From NCBI GenBank assembly GCA_905199755.1, contig CAJKHT010000005.1:1-64000 (forward strand): 64,000 nucleotides of DNA, given 5' to 3'. This document shows positions 44,908 to 52,863 of this stretch, one piece after another. The stretch is from an uncultured Eubacteriales bacterium. Lineage in GTDB: Bacteria > Bacillota > Clostridia > UBA1381. Position 1 is the stretch's first letter, and each line of letters opens with the position of its first letter. The translations under genes were made by a program, and so were the position numbers. The notes beneath the pieces were generated by a model. The model saw nothing but the letters and a program-made list of their open reading frames with translations, had not been told where the DNA came from and ran no database searches.

Positions 44908-45483
44908 TCAGCCTCCCTGATTTGAATTGTATTTATTCATTGCCGATGCAGCACCGCTGCGGATTATCTCCTCCGCCGCAGCTGCCGCCTTTATAATCGC
45001 CTTTTCCATAATCGGAATTTCCTCTTTCGTAAAGCGTCCGAGCACAAAATCCGCCAAATCATAGTCTTTGTTTTGCGGCGCTCCAACACCCATTTTAACA
45101 CGTGGAAATTCATCGCTGTTAAGATGATATATAATGGATTTCAGTCCGTTATGTCCGCCGGCACTGCCTTTCGGTCTCACTCTTATTCTGCCCGTATCAA
45201 GCGAAATATCATCATTTATGATTATTATATTTTCAGGTTTGATTTTATAAAAGCGCGAAAAATCGCCTATGCTTTCACCGCTTAAATTCATATAGGTCTG
45301 CGGTTTTACAAGCAGAACCTTTTCTCCCGCAATCTCGCACTCACCGTAAAGCGCCTTGAACTTCAGCTTTTTAACCTTTACATTTAATTTATCGGCAATA
45401 TAGTCTATTGTATGAAATCCGATATTATGACGAGTCATTTCATACTGAGTACCCGGATTGCCCAATCCTGCTATAATATACAT
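44908..45483 (-). CDS. pth: Peptidyl-tRNA hydrolase
   Basis: 191 residues from ATG (M-Y-I-I-A-G-L-G-N-P-G) with AAAGG 7 bases upstream; the longer frame has no signal or ribosome binding site. Conserved N-P-G-T-Q-Y, T-R-H-N-I-G-F with catalytic His, P-Q-T-Y-M-N-L-S-G, I-N-D-D-I-S-L with catalytic Asp, and G-S-A-G-G-H-N-G-L-K-S. Recycles peptidyl-tRNA. First gene of a pth-mfd operon, with consensus promoter. Confidence 0.98.
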   Translation of the reverse strand: MYIIAGLGNPGTQYEMTRHNIGFHTIDYIADKLNVKVKKLKFKALYGECEIAGEKVLLVKPQTYMNLSGESIGDFSRFYKIKPENIIIINDDISLDTGRIRVRPKGSAGGHNGLKSIIYHLNSDEFPRVKMGVGAPQNKDYDLADFVLGRFTKEEIPIMEKAIIKAAAAAEEIIRSGAASAMNKYNSNQGG

Positions 45484-45526
45484 TTTTTCGCCTTTCCAAA
45501 TCATAGTGTTTCTGACATTAATGTTT

Positions 45527-45555
45527 ATTATATCACTAATACAAAAAGTAGTCAA
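45527..45555 (-). promoter_or_regulatory. pth-mfd promoter
   Basis: On minus: TTGACT, 17 bases, TATAAT, beginning directly after the T-run of the upstream terminator. Confidence 0.8.
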
Positions 45556-45585
45556 CAAAAAAAACGGGGTATTTTCCCCGTTTTT
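45556..45585 (-). terminator. Terminator of the ECF S-component gene
   Basis: On minus: AAAAACGGGG, 6-base loop, CCCCGTTTTTTTT. Confidence 0.85.
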
Positions 45586-45598
45586 GCAGTTATTTTGA

Positions 45599-46108
45599 TT
45601 ACAGCTTCTTAAAGCTTGTCTTTGACAGTGCAAGCAAAAGAAGATTTGCCGTAACTATTCCCGTAAGATTTTGTATCGCATTCGGAATCATATCCACGAT
45701 TGCAACACCGAATGTACCGATACTGCTTCCGAATACGATTATATCCGCAAAGTAATATCCGAGTACCATCCATACTCCCATGATAACCATAAGAAGTATA
45801 TTTTTAACCGTTACAAATCCCTCATAGCTTGCAAAATATCCGACTACAAATCCCATAAGTCCCTTTATGATAAATGTAGGCAGCGCCCATGCGGCATATC
45901 CGCTTATAAGATCGGCAAGCGCACTTCCGACTCCCCCCGAGAACAGTCCTATCCACGGTCCGCCCAGAACCGCCGCAGCATATACTCCGCAGTCACCAAG
46001 ATTCAGATAACCGTTTCCCGTCGGAATTTTGACTATGTACGTAAGCACGCATATAATCGCCGTAAACAGTGCCGTGTAGGTCATTTTCCTTGTTCTTTCA
46101 TTTTTCAT
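45599..46108 (-). CDS. ECF transporter S component (vitamin/precursor-binding membrane subunit)
   Basis: 169 residues and about six hydrophobic segments. N-terminal A-L-F-T-A-I-I-C-V is the region that contacts the T component. Signature L-N-L-G-D-C-G-V-Y-A-A-A, G-P-W-I-G-L-F-S-G-G-V-G-S-A-L-A-D-L and P-T-F-I-I-K-G-L-M-G is that of the COG4720 group (HmpT/PdxU-like, ECF-ribofla_trS). The substrate could be a thiamine precursor, pyridoxine or similar; not decided by sequence. No ECF ATPase/T genes are near, so it must share a central module. A ~90-base leader precedes it; single-gene unit. Confidence 0.88.
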   Translation of the reverse strand: MKNERTRKMTYTALFTAIICVLTYIVKIPTGNGYLNLGDCGVYAAAVLGGPWIGLFSGGVGSALADLISGYAAWALPTFIIKGLMGFVVGYFASYEGFVTVKNILLMVIMGVWMVLGYYFADIIVFGSSIGTFGVAIVDMIPNAIQNLTGIVTANLLLLALSKTSFKKL

Positions 46109-46197
46109 TGTTGTGCTCCCTTCTCTCCGCTAAAGTACGGAGACTGCATATTTTAAGGAATTTGCCCGGATAAACCGCCAAAATCATCCTTTATAAA

Positions 46198-46206
46198 ATT
46201 ATACCA
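46198..46206 (-). promoter_or_regulatory. Extended -10 promoter of the S-component gene
   Basis: TGG-TATAAT on minus without a convincing -35. The leader that follows holds a small hairpin (TCTCCG...CGGAGA) just before the GGGAG ribosome binding site. Confidence 0.5.
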
Positions 46207-46290
46207 TATTTTAAGAAATATTAAATAGGGAAAATAGGAGAAAATAAACCCCATTTACCGACTGATTTTGTATGTTTTATCATGTTTTAC

Positions 46291-46343
46291 AAAAAAAACA
46301 GACAAAAACCTTGCTTTTCTGTAAAAAACATGGTTTTTGTCTG
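46291..46343 (-). terminator. Terminator of the amt-PII gene
   Basis: On minus: CAGACAAAAACC paired with GGTTTTTGTCTG, then eight Ts. Confidence 0.9.
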
Positions 46344-46363
46344 CCTGAAATCAATGCATTATA

Positions 46364-48094
46364 TTACTCGACATCCTGCAAAGCATCAAATCCCTCTTCG
46401 CCGGTTCTTACCTTTACAACGTTTTCAACATCGTAAACAAAGATTTTACCGTCACCGATATGTCCTGTGTACAGTACCCTCTTTGCTGTTTCAATAACGT
46501 CTCTTACAGGAACCTTGCAAACAACAATCTCAACCTGTACTTTCGGAAGAAGTGCCGCTTCACTCATAACACCACGGTAATATTCGGGCTTTCCTTTCTG
46601 AGTACCGCAGCCGAGAACATGAGTTACCGTCATACCGGTAATACCGATGTTCATTAATGCCGTTTTAAGCACTTCAAACTTTTCCTGCTTCATCAGGATT
46701 TCTATCTTTGTCATCTTGACATCACTGCCAATCTGCTTTGTATCCGAGTTGCTCTTAAGTACCACGGGAACAGCCTCATCAAGTGCCGCACTTCCCGTTA
46801 CGGGTGCTACATAATCCACACTGCCGCTCTCAATTGCCGGCATAAAGTCCGCATATGCACTCGGCAGACCGTGCTCTGTTGCATCAAGACCTGTTATTTC
46901 TTCTTCAGCCGATGCTCTGAGTCCTACAGTTGCCTTTATAACAAAGAAAGTAATTGTAATCGTTACCGCAGTCCATGCACCTACAGAGAGAATTCCCAAA
47001 AGCTGCAAGCCCAAAAGCTTTAAGCCGCCGCCGTAGAAAAGTCCTGTCAATTCGGATGACGGAGCCGAGGTTGTTGCAAACAGACCTACCGCAATTGTTC
47101 CCCAGATACCGTTTAAGCAGTGAACCGCAACGGCACCGACAGGGTCGTCTATATGAAGCTTATGATCCAGAAGCCATACACCGAATACTACCAATACTCC
47201 GGCAACTGCGCCGATAACCAGCGAACCGAGTGCATCCGTAACATCACAGCCTGCCGTTACAGCAACAAGACCTGCCAATGAAGCGTTAAGACACATTGAC
47301 ACATCAGGCTTTCCGTATTTTATCCATGTGAATATCATACATGAAACCGTTGCAACCGCCGGTGCGATTGTTGTTGTTACAAAAATCGAGCCTAACTGCT
47401 CAACGCTTGTAGCAGCAGCACCGTTAAATCCGTACCAGCCGAGCCACAGAATGAACACACCCAAAGCGCCGATTGTGAGGTTATGTCCCGGGAAAGCATT
47501 TACCTTGACAATTTTACCGTTCTTATCCTTATTGAATTTTCCGATACGCGGTCCTAAAATCTTTGCACCTATCAAGGCTGAAATTCCGCCTACCATATGT
47601 ATTGCACATGATCCCGCAAAATCGTGGAAGCCAATCTGGCTCAGCCAGCCGCCGCCCCAAATCCAGTGTGCTTCAACCGGATATATAAACGCCGATATTA
47701 CAGCCGAATATATACAATATGAAAGGAACTTTGTTCTTTCTGCCATAGCTCCCGAAACGATTGTTGCTGCTGTTGCACAGAATACCAGGTTAAATACAAA
47801 GTTTGACCAGTCAAAGCTTTCATATGCCGTAAAGATGTCAAAACCCGGTTTTCCGATAAGTCCTACCATGTCCTCTCCAAGGAACAATCCGAAACCTATT
47901 ATAATAAATACGATTGTACCTATACAGAAGTCCATGAGGTTTTTCATTATAATGTTTCCGGCATTCTTTGCTCTGGTAAAGCCTGTTTCCACCATTGCAA
48001 AGCCTGCCTGCATCCAGAATACCAATGCCGCTCCTATAAGGAACCACACACCAAAAATGTTACTTGTTACGAAATCCGCTACTGCGCTTGTCAT
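46364..48094 (-). CDS. amt: Ammonium transporter fused to PII (GlnK) signalling domain
   Basis: 576 residues. Residues 1-~400 are an Amt/Mep channel with 11 TM segments: F-A-M-V-E-T-G-F-T-R near the start, and the pore His pair in A-I-H-M-V-G-G (H166) and V-H-C-L-N-G-I-W-G (H325). A ~60-residue linker leads to a full PII domain (461-576) that aligns gap-free with GlnB: I-G-I-T-G-M-T-V-T, G-C-G-T-Q-K-G-K (T-loop), L-P-K-V-Q-V-E-I-V-V, and T-G-H-I-G-D-G-K-I-F-V. The residue at PII position 51, uridylylated Tyr in enterics, is Ser511. The PII domain should gate the channel by ATP/ADP/2-oxoglutarate. Comparable Amt-GlnK fusions are known. No free glnK lies beside it. Confidence 0.95.
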   Translation of the reverse strand: MTSAVADFVTSNIFGVWFLIGAALVFWMQAGFAMVETGFTRAKNAGNIIMKNLMDFCIGTIVFIIIGFGLFLGEDMVGLIGKPGFDIFTAYESFDWSNFVFNLVFCATAATIVSGAMAERTKFLSYCIYSAVISAFIYPVEAHWIWGGGWLSQIGFHDFAGSCAIHMVGGISALIGAKILGPRIGKFNKDKNGKIVKVNAFPGHNLTIGALGVFILWLGWYGFNGAAATSVEQLGSIFVTTTIAPAVATVSCMIFTWIKYGKPDVSMCLNASLAGLVAVTAGCDVTDALGSLVIGAVAGVLVVFGVWLLDHKLHIDDPVGAVAVHCLNGIWGTIAVGLFATTSAPSSELTGLFYGGGLKLLGLQLLGILSVGAWTAVTITITFFVIKATVGLRASAEEEITGLDATEHGLPSAYADFMPAIESGSVDYVAPVTGSAALDEAVPVVLKSNSDTKQIGSDVKMTKIEILMKQEKFEVLKTALMNIGITGMTVTHVLGCGTQKGKPEYYRGVMSEAALLPKVQVEIVVCKVPVRDVIETAKRVLYTGHIGDGKIFVYDVENVVKVRTGEEGFDALQDVE

Positions 48095-48140
48095 GTTTCA
48101 TTTCCCCTTTCTTTTTTCTTAATCCGCAGAATAAATAAAA

Positions 48141-48180
48141 AAGATGTATATACAGAAAACTTAATCTGTATACACATCTT
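48141..48180 (-). terminator. Leader hairpin 2 upstream of amt-PII, terminator-like
   Basis: On minus: AAGATGTGTATACAG, 10-base loop, CTGTATATACATCTT, then TTTTATTTATT. It lies ~46 bases before the start codon inside the transcribed leader. TTAATCC-CAG and CTG-GGATTAA flank the region and can pair around it. Confidence 0.65.
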
Positions 48181-48210
48181 TGTGCAGCTGCTTTTTTAAC
48201 TGTGGATTAA

Positions 48211-48249
48211 ATAAAAAAGCACATTTATGATTTATCATCATAAATGCGC
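48211..48249 (-). terminator. Leader hairpin 1 upstream of amt-PII, terminator-like
   Basis: On minus: GCGCATTTATGA, 7-base loop, TCATAAATGTGC, then TTTTTTAT. It forms ~13 bases after the predicted transcription start. CATAAA at the RNA 5' end could compete for TTTATG of the stem. Confidence 0.65.
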
Positions 48250-48268
48250 CCTTGCTTTTATGAATACT

Positions 48269-48297
48269 ATTAAAGCACTTTTTTCTGCATTTGTCAA
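48269..48297 (-). promoter_or_regulatory. Promoter of amt-PII
   Basis: On minus: TTGACA, 17 bases, TTTAAT. Start near 48262, giving a ~168-base leader that contains both hairpins. Confidence 0.75.
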
Positions 48298-48379
48298 GCA
48301 GTTTTTTTTATTTTATGTAAATCTTACATAATTTTTTTTAAAAATATCCTTTTATTGGTTTAATCCATATAAAATATTG

Positions 48380-50293
48380 TTACTGCAAATATCCCTTAAG
48401 CACATTATTAAGCGTAAAACCGTTTTCCGTGGCAAGATATTCTTTCGTCCACCATTTGGTGTAAAGCTGCTTTATCTGCTCATTTGTAAGCAAGCCCAAA
48501 TGGAACATAACACCTCCGCTGCTGCTCCATGTGCTGTTTACCTTATTTGCCGCGTCCGCACCCATAACGGCATACATATCGTTTGCCGTATAAGTTCTGC
48601 CGTACAAGCCCCAGCCTGCATTGCTGCTGTTTATAAGGGCGGTTGTCTTATAATTCCACATTGTGTAGCTTATGCCCTTGCTGTTCATCTGTGAGGTTAT
48701 TTTACTGTTATACACCTGCGGATTAAACTCGCCCATAAATGCCGCCGTGCGGTAGCTGTTTTTTACTTTTTCAAGCGAATTTACAAGCTCGGTCGTTGTA
48801 GCGTCCGAGGTATCATACGAGTGCAGCTGATACATCATATTTGTCCAGCCGTATTCCGACGGGTCGGGCAGAAATTTCATGCGCCAGATTGCCTCAAGCG
48901 TAATCACATGGTACGGGTCCGCACTTCTCACAGCTCTGACCATTCTGTCATACACACCGATGCGCAGCGTTGTATCGCTCCACGGGTCCGCACGGTACTG
49001 TGACTCAACATTATGTGCCGCGTCCGCATTGTTAAGCGGTTCATTCATTATGTCATATGCCGCAACACAGGTTTTGTTTTTATATCTTTCTGCAATTTTT
49101 ACCCACAAATCCTCCATAATATCCTGATACTTTTCTTCTTTATAGAGGTAGTTTCTGCCGGCTTTTCCGCTTGAATGGTCGCCGTTCTGACCGCCGGGGC
49201 AGCCATGCATATCAAATATAAGATACAAGCCGTATTTTTCCGCCATGTCACATGCCCAGTCAAGCTTTTTAAAGCCCGGATTTTCGTCATCGTCCGCGGT
49301 AATATACGTTCTGTTTTCATCGGACATGAAATTTCTGTACCAGAACGGAATTCTTACACAGTTAAATCCCATATCGCTGACATTTTTAAAATCCTGCTCG
49401 GTTATATAATTATCCTGGTAATTCGCAATAAGCTCCGATGCCTCCTCCTTGCCGAAGCGCGTTTCAAGCTCGTCAAGAGTATCAAGCATTGCCCAGCCGT
49501 TTTCCGTATTGTTTCTTACCGTCACATTTCCGTTAAATGCCATAACGGGACACATCCATGTTTCCTGTATAAGCCAGCCGCCGAAATTCACACCCTTGAG
49601 TTGAACCGTTTTACCGTCATTCCTTGCCAGCTCGCCGCTGTCCGTCACATGCAGAACATCGTGGACATTAATTATATCATCGGTAAAAATTTCATACGAT
49701 GTTGAAACTATTTCCATACTATAAATATCCTTCCAAAGCATAATCTTTATTTTCTGACCGCTTTCGCAGTTTTTATATGTATGTTCCTTAGTTCCCGCTT
49801 CCGCAACGTTTTGCAAATTTACATCTTTTAATCTGCCGTCAGCACCGTAAAGAGCAAAAATTACCGTTCCCGATACGGCACTTGTAAATTCCGTGCCTGC
49901 CGTAATACTGTCATCATCATTTCTTTTAAATGATGCATAAACCGGATATTCTTCTTCGCTGCCGCCGACGGTAAATTTTATCTTTTTCACCTCAGATGCA
50001 TCCGCGCCGTTTCCGAGAGATATAATATAATTGCCGTCAGCCGTATTATCGGGCAGCACAAAGCTTTCCCGTGCGCCGAAATTCTCTGCGGACTGGTTTA
50101 TGTAAATAATATTATCCGTGCTGCCCGTATCCGCATTTTCGGGTACTATGCTGACTGTTGAAAAGCCCGTACCGTCGACCGTGACCGTGTTTGCTGCCTT
50201 ATTGTACACCGCATTTTCCGCATAAGCCGCAGACGAAAATACCGCTGCCGCCCCTATCAGCACTGCCGCTGCTTTTTTCAGTATGCCTTTCAT
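48380..50293 (-). CDS. Secreted GH5 glycoside hydrolase
   Basis: 637 residues with a signal peptide (end near A-Y-A, ~25). N-terminal ~26-205 are two beta-rich accessory domains. The catalytic GH5 barrel starts ~210: L-K-G-V-N-F-G-G-W-L, R-I-P-F-W-Y, D-M-H-G-C-P-G-G-Q-N, acid/base E418 in D-I-M-N-E-P, H-S-Y-D, and nucleophile E522 in M-G-E-F-N-P. K-G-V-N-F-G-G-W-L resembles exo-beta-1,3-glucanase-like GH5 members, but specificity is not decided. Its ATG overlaps the GH43-like stop (ATGA). Last gene of the glycan operon; no clear terminator seen before the amt promoter. Confidence 0.92.
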   Translation of the reverse strand: MKGILKKAAAVLIGAAAVFSSAAYAENAVYNKAANTVTVDGTGFSTVSIVPENADTGSTDNIIYINQSAENFGARESFVLPDNTADGNYIISLGNGADASEVKKIKFTVGGSEEEYPVYASFKRNDDDSITAGTEFTSAVSGTVIFALYGADGRLKDVNLQNVAEAGTKEHTYKNCESGQKIKIMLWKDIYSMEIVSTSYEIFTDDIINVHDVLHVTDSGELARNDGKTVQLKGVNFGGWLIQETWMCPVMAFNGNVTVRNNTENGWAMLDTLDELETRFGKEEASELIANYQDNYITEQDFKNVSDMGFNCVRIPFWYRNFMSDENRTYITADDDENPGFKKLDWACDMAEKYGLYLIFDMHGCPGGQNGDHSSGKAGRNYLYKEEKYQDIMEDLWVKIAERYKNKTCVAAYDIMNEPLNNADAAHNVESQYRADPWSDTTLRIGVYDRMVRAVRSADPYHVITLEAIWRMKFLPDPSEYGWTNMMYQLHSYDTSDATTTELVNSLEKVKNSYRTAAFMGEFNPQVYNSKITSQMNSKGISYTMWNYKTTALINSSNAGWGLYGRTYTANDMYAVMGADAANKVNSTWSSSGGVMFHLGLLTNEQIKQLYTKWWTKEYLATENGFTLNNVLKGYLQ

Positions 50294-51378
50294 TCAAAAT
50301 CCTCCCATTTCCATTCGTCAAACCAGCGTATCACGGGTTTACCGTTTTCAAACAAAACGGGCAGCCAGACATACCGTGCGGCGGACATATCTCTGAGCTT
50401 CGGCGTATTGAGACGTATTACCTCATCATACCTGTCATCATATAAGGTTTCATATCTGTCATCGCCTTTGCTGTTTGCAATCTCAAACAGATTATCCGGT
50501 AAATCCTCAGGAAGATTCATAAGCCATCTGTCCGCCAGCGCAATATACAAATCCTTTTTCGCAGGGTGCTTAAAAACAGACGAAATCTGACTTCTGAAAG
50601 ACAAATTCTCCTTATCCTCATGCACCCGTCCAAGCCATTCCCACGGTCCGAAATATCCGTCCGAAACAAGGCACTCGGTGGGATTGGGTACATAGCCCGT
50701 TGTGCGGCTCAAAAACATATACAGTCTGCCGTTTCGCCTGCATACCGCAGGCGCTTCAATCCCCACCTGATAGGGAGTATTGTCGTGATAGTTTCCATAA
50801 TTTCCCGTAAGGTCGGTATAATCGTCCGTCAGCTCCGCGCATACTATATCCTTGTGCGGATGCTCATGATGAACAAAGTCATGCACTTTATCAAAAAATA
50901 TATATGCCTTTTGAGTGGCTTCGTCCACCGCAAGGTCAAAGTCTCCCGAGCTGTACCCCAAAGGCTGACGCGTTCCGATAATTTTAAATTCATCGGTTAT
51001 TTTATCGGCAGCGGCTATAACCATATACTGGTCGCCCATGTTTTCTCTGCCCATAATTTTTATCCACATTATGAACTTTTTTGTTCTTTTATTATATATA
51101 ATATGCGGTCTGTCCATGTACTGTGTCGGGTGCAGCGGATTTTCGTAATCCTCCGACGGCGGCACAATAATCCCCTCATTCTTCCAGTTGTACAAATCCT
51201 CCGATGAATAAAGACGCACTCCCCAGTGCCATATACCGCTGTCGGGCAGCGTTTTTTCTTTATTTTCGCCGAACCAGTAATATTTACCGTCGGCATATAT
51301 CACAGAGCCGCCATGCGCCTGAATCGGTTTTTTGTCCGTGTCAAGCCATTCTTCGCCCGGTCTGAAACAAGCATTCAT
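50290..51378 (-). CDS. Cytosolic GH43-like glycosidase
   Basis: 362 residues; GGGGGAG 6 bases before ATG; no signal peptide. Five-bladed propeller pattern of GH43 relatives: A-H-G-G-S-V-I-Y-A-D-G-K-Y-Y-W-F-G-E-N-K, V-R-L-Y-S-S-E-D-L-Y-N-W, D-R-P-H-I-I-Y-N, S-G-D-F-D-L-A-V-D, and G-I-E-A-P-A-V (the likely acid, E208). The start motif H-G-G-x...Y-Y-W-[FY]-G-E-N-K and S-R-D-F-like block recall the exo-beta-1,3-galactanase-like subgroup GH43_24; tentative. Would cut imported oligosaccharides. Same operon as the isomerase-like gene (20-base gap) and GH5. Confidence 0.82.
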   Translation of the reverse strand: MNACFRPGEEWLDTDKKPIQAHGGSVIYADGKYYWFGENKEKTLPDSGIWHWGVRLYSSEDLYNWKNEGIIVPPSEDYENPLHPTQYMDRPHIIYNKRTKKFIMWIKIMGRENMGDQYMVIAAADKITDEFKIIGTRQPLGYSSGDFDLAVDEATQKAYIFFDKVHDFVHHEHPHKDIVCAELTDDYTDLTGNYGNYHDNTPYQVGIEAPAVCRRNGRLYMFLSRTTGYVPNPTECLVSDGYFGPWEWLGRVHEDKENLSFRSQISSVFKHPAKKDLYIALADRWLMNLPEDLPDNLFEIANSKGDDRYETLYDDRYDEVIRLNTPKLRDMSAARYVWLPVLFENGKPVIRWFDEWKWEDFE

Positions 51379-51397
51379 ACAATACTCCCCCGTAAAA

Positions 51398-52843
51398 TTA
51401 TTTCACAATTACATATTCTATTCCGAGAACATCGGCTATTTTTGCAATCGTATCGGCATGGTGTCCGATACCCAATGCATAATGGTGCGTAGGTCCCTGC
51501 ATTACCCATTTCTTGATAAAAGTTTTGGTGTCGGGCTCAAAGCAGCCTCTTGTATTTGTATTGCCCGTCGGCGGAATTTCGCCCTCCTTTGAGTAGCCCT
51601 CGCCGATTACAAATTTGAATTTTCCCTCTGCCGTTTGCGTTATTCCGAGCATGGTTATCGGTCCTTCCTTAAGCTTGAATTCGACAGACGCTCCGCTGCC
51701 CGGCTTTCCGTGGTATTTTTTAAGACTGCGCAGAACAGGCTTTCCCTCGGCAATTCTTAAATGATGCGGACCGTCATGACCTATAAGAATTACATTGTCG
51801 TTAAAATCAAACGGATGCAGCTCCGCAAAGCTTCCGCCGATGTCCAGTCTGTCCATAATAAGCATTGCGATACATGTTTTTATGTCAAACTCGCCGCACA
51901 TTGGTATTCCCTGCGCATTCAGTATTGAATTTCCGACAATAAACGTAGTGGCAACCTTTCTGTGCAGACTGTCCTCACGTCCCTCATAATAGTATGCCAA
52001 GCCCGTAAGATTAAATTTTTCAACCAGCTTATCGAGTGCAACCGCGCTTTTTGCCGCCTGATACTTATCCTCATCTGTCAGCTTTGACGTAACCGGATCG
52101 GATTTAGGCTCGGGCATGTCAAACTCCTCGTCAATCAGCTCGATTTTTTCCGCAATCTCTTCCTCCGTTACCGTATTGTACAAATCAATTACATCGTCCA
52201 CCTCAATCAGCGGCACATGAAGATGAAATGCCGCGGAGACAGCTGTCGGATCGGCATGCATATCATACATTGATTCCATAACGTGTCCCATAAGTCCCAT
52301 TCTCGCCCCGCGCAAATCATGCAGAACCTTTGCAATATCGCACCACTGTGCTATTTCGGACTTTGCCTGTTTGTCATCGTAAAGACAGCCCAGAATTACA
52401 TCATGCACTTTTTTACCCAGACGGATTGCCACTCCCGTAAATTCCGGCACGGAGCAGATACTGTCGTTTTCAAGCTGCATAAACGTATTTGCCTTATCGT
52501 AATCCATTGCCATTCTCGGCTGAAGTGCCGTAAGAATAACAGGTCTGTCAACCTCCTTTAATATCGGAGCAAATACGGACGATGTGGCATATGTTGTCAT
52601 ATTGCAGAAAATAACGTCCAAATCCGCCGCCTGCATTTTCTTTGCGGTTTCATAAGATTTTTCGCTGCTGTCAATCATTCCGAAATCAACGATTTCCACA
52701 TCATTTGCCTTTACCATATCGCATAAATCCTTATGAAATCCCATAAGACTTTCATAAAGTCCCTCAAACTGCTTCCAATAGGTGGCATGAGCCACGGCAA
52801 ATATACCTATTCTTGCAGTTCTTTTATTTTTTCTTGTTATCAT
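51398..52843 (-). CDS. L-arabinose/L-fucose isomerase family protein
   Basis: 481 residues, the AraA size. F-A-V-A-H-A-T-Y-W-K-Q-F-E near the N-terminus; D-V-I-F-C-N-M-T-T-Y-A matches the central AraA-like region; C-terminal G-E-F-D-I-K-T-C-I-A-M, E-L-H-P-F-D-F, G-H-D-G-P-H-H and T-H-H-Y-A-L-G-I-G-H-H carry Glu/His residues placed as the Mn-binding set of arabinose isomerases. It seems a divergent clade, so the substrate (L-arabinose, D-galactose, L-fucose or another aldose) is open. It lies between glycosidase genes, so it likely handles the released sugar. Cytosolic. Confidence 0.85.
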   Translation of the reverse strand: MITRKNKRTARIGIFAVAHATYWKQFEGLYESLMGFHKDLCDMVKANDVEIVDFGMIDSSEKSYETAKKMQAADLDVIFCNMTTYATSSVFAPILKEVDRPVILTALQPRMAMDYDKANTFMQLENDSICSVPEFTGVAIRLGKKVHDVILGCLYDDKQAKSEIAQWCDIAKVLHDLRGARMGLMGHVMESMYDMHADPTAVSAAFHLHVPLIEVDDVIDLYNTVTEEEIAEKIELIDEEFDMPEPKSDPVTSKLTDEDKYQAAKSAVALDKLVEKFNLTGLAYYYEGREDSLHRKVATTFIVGNSILNAQGIPMCGEFDIKTCIAMLIMDRLDIGGSFAELHPFDFNDNVILIGHDGPHHLRIAEGKPVLRSLKKYHGKPGSGASVEFKLKEGPITMLGITQTAEGKFKFVIGEGYSKEGEIPPTGNTNTRGCFEPDTKTFIKKWVMQGPTHHYALGIGHHADTIAKIADVLGIEYVIVK

Positions 52844-52863
52844 TATAATTCATTCCTTTCTTG

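Noticed and set aside
46109..46206. TPP or preQ1 riboswitch before the S-component gene
   Set aside because: The characteristic CTGAGA or ACCCTC...AAAAACTA elements are absent.
48095..48262. ANTAR-type dual hairpin antitermination site before amt-PII
   Set aside because: I looked for two small stems with the A/G-marked hexaloops of ANTAR sites, known near nitrogen genes, and found only long terminator-like stems.
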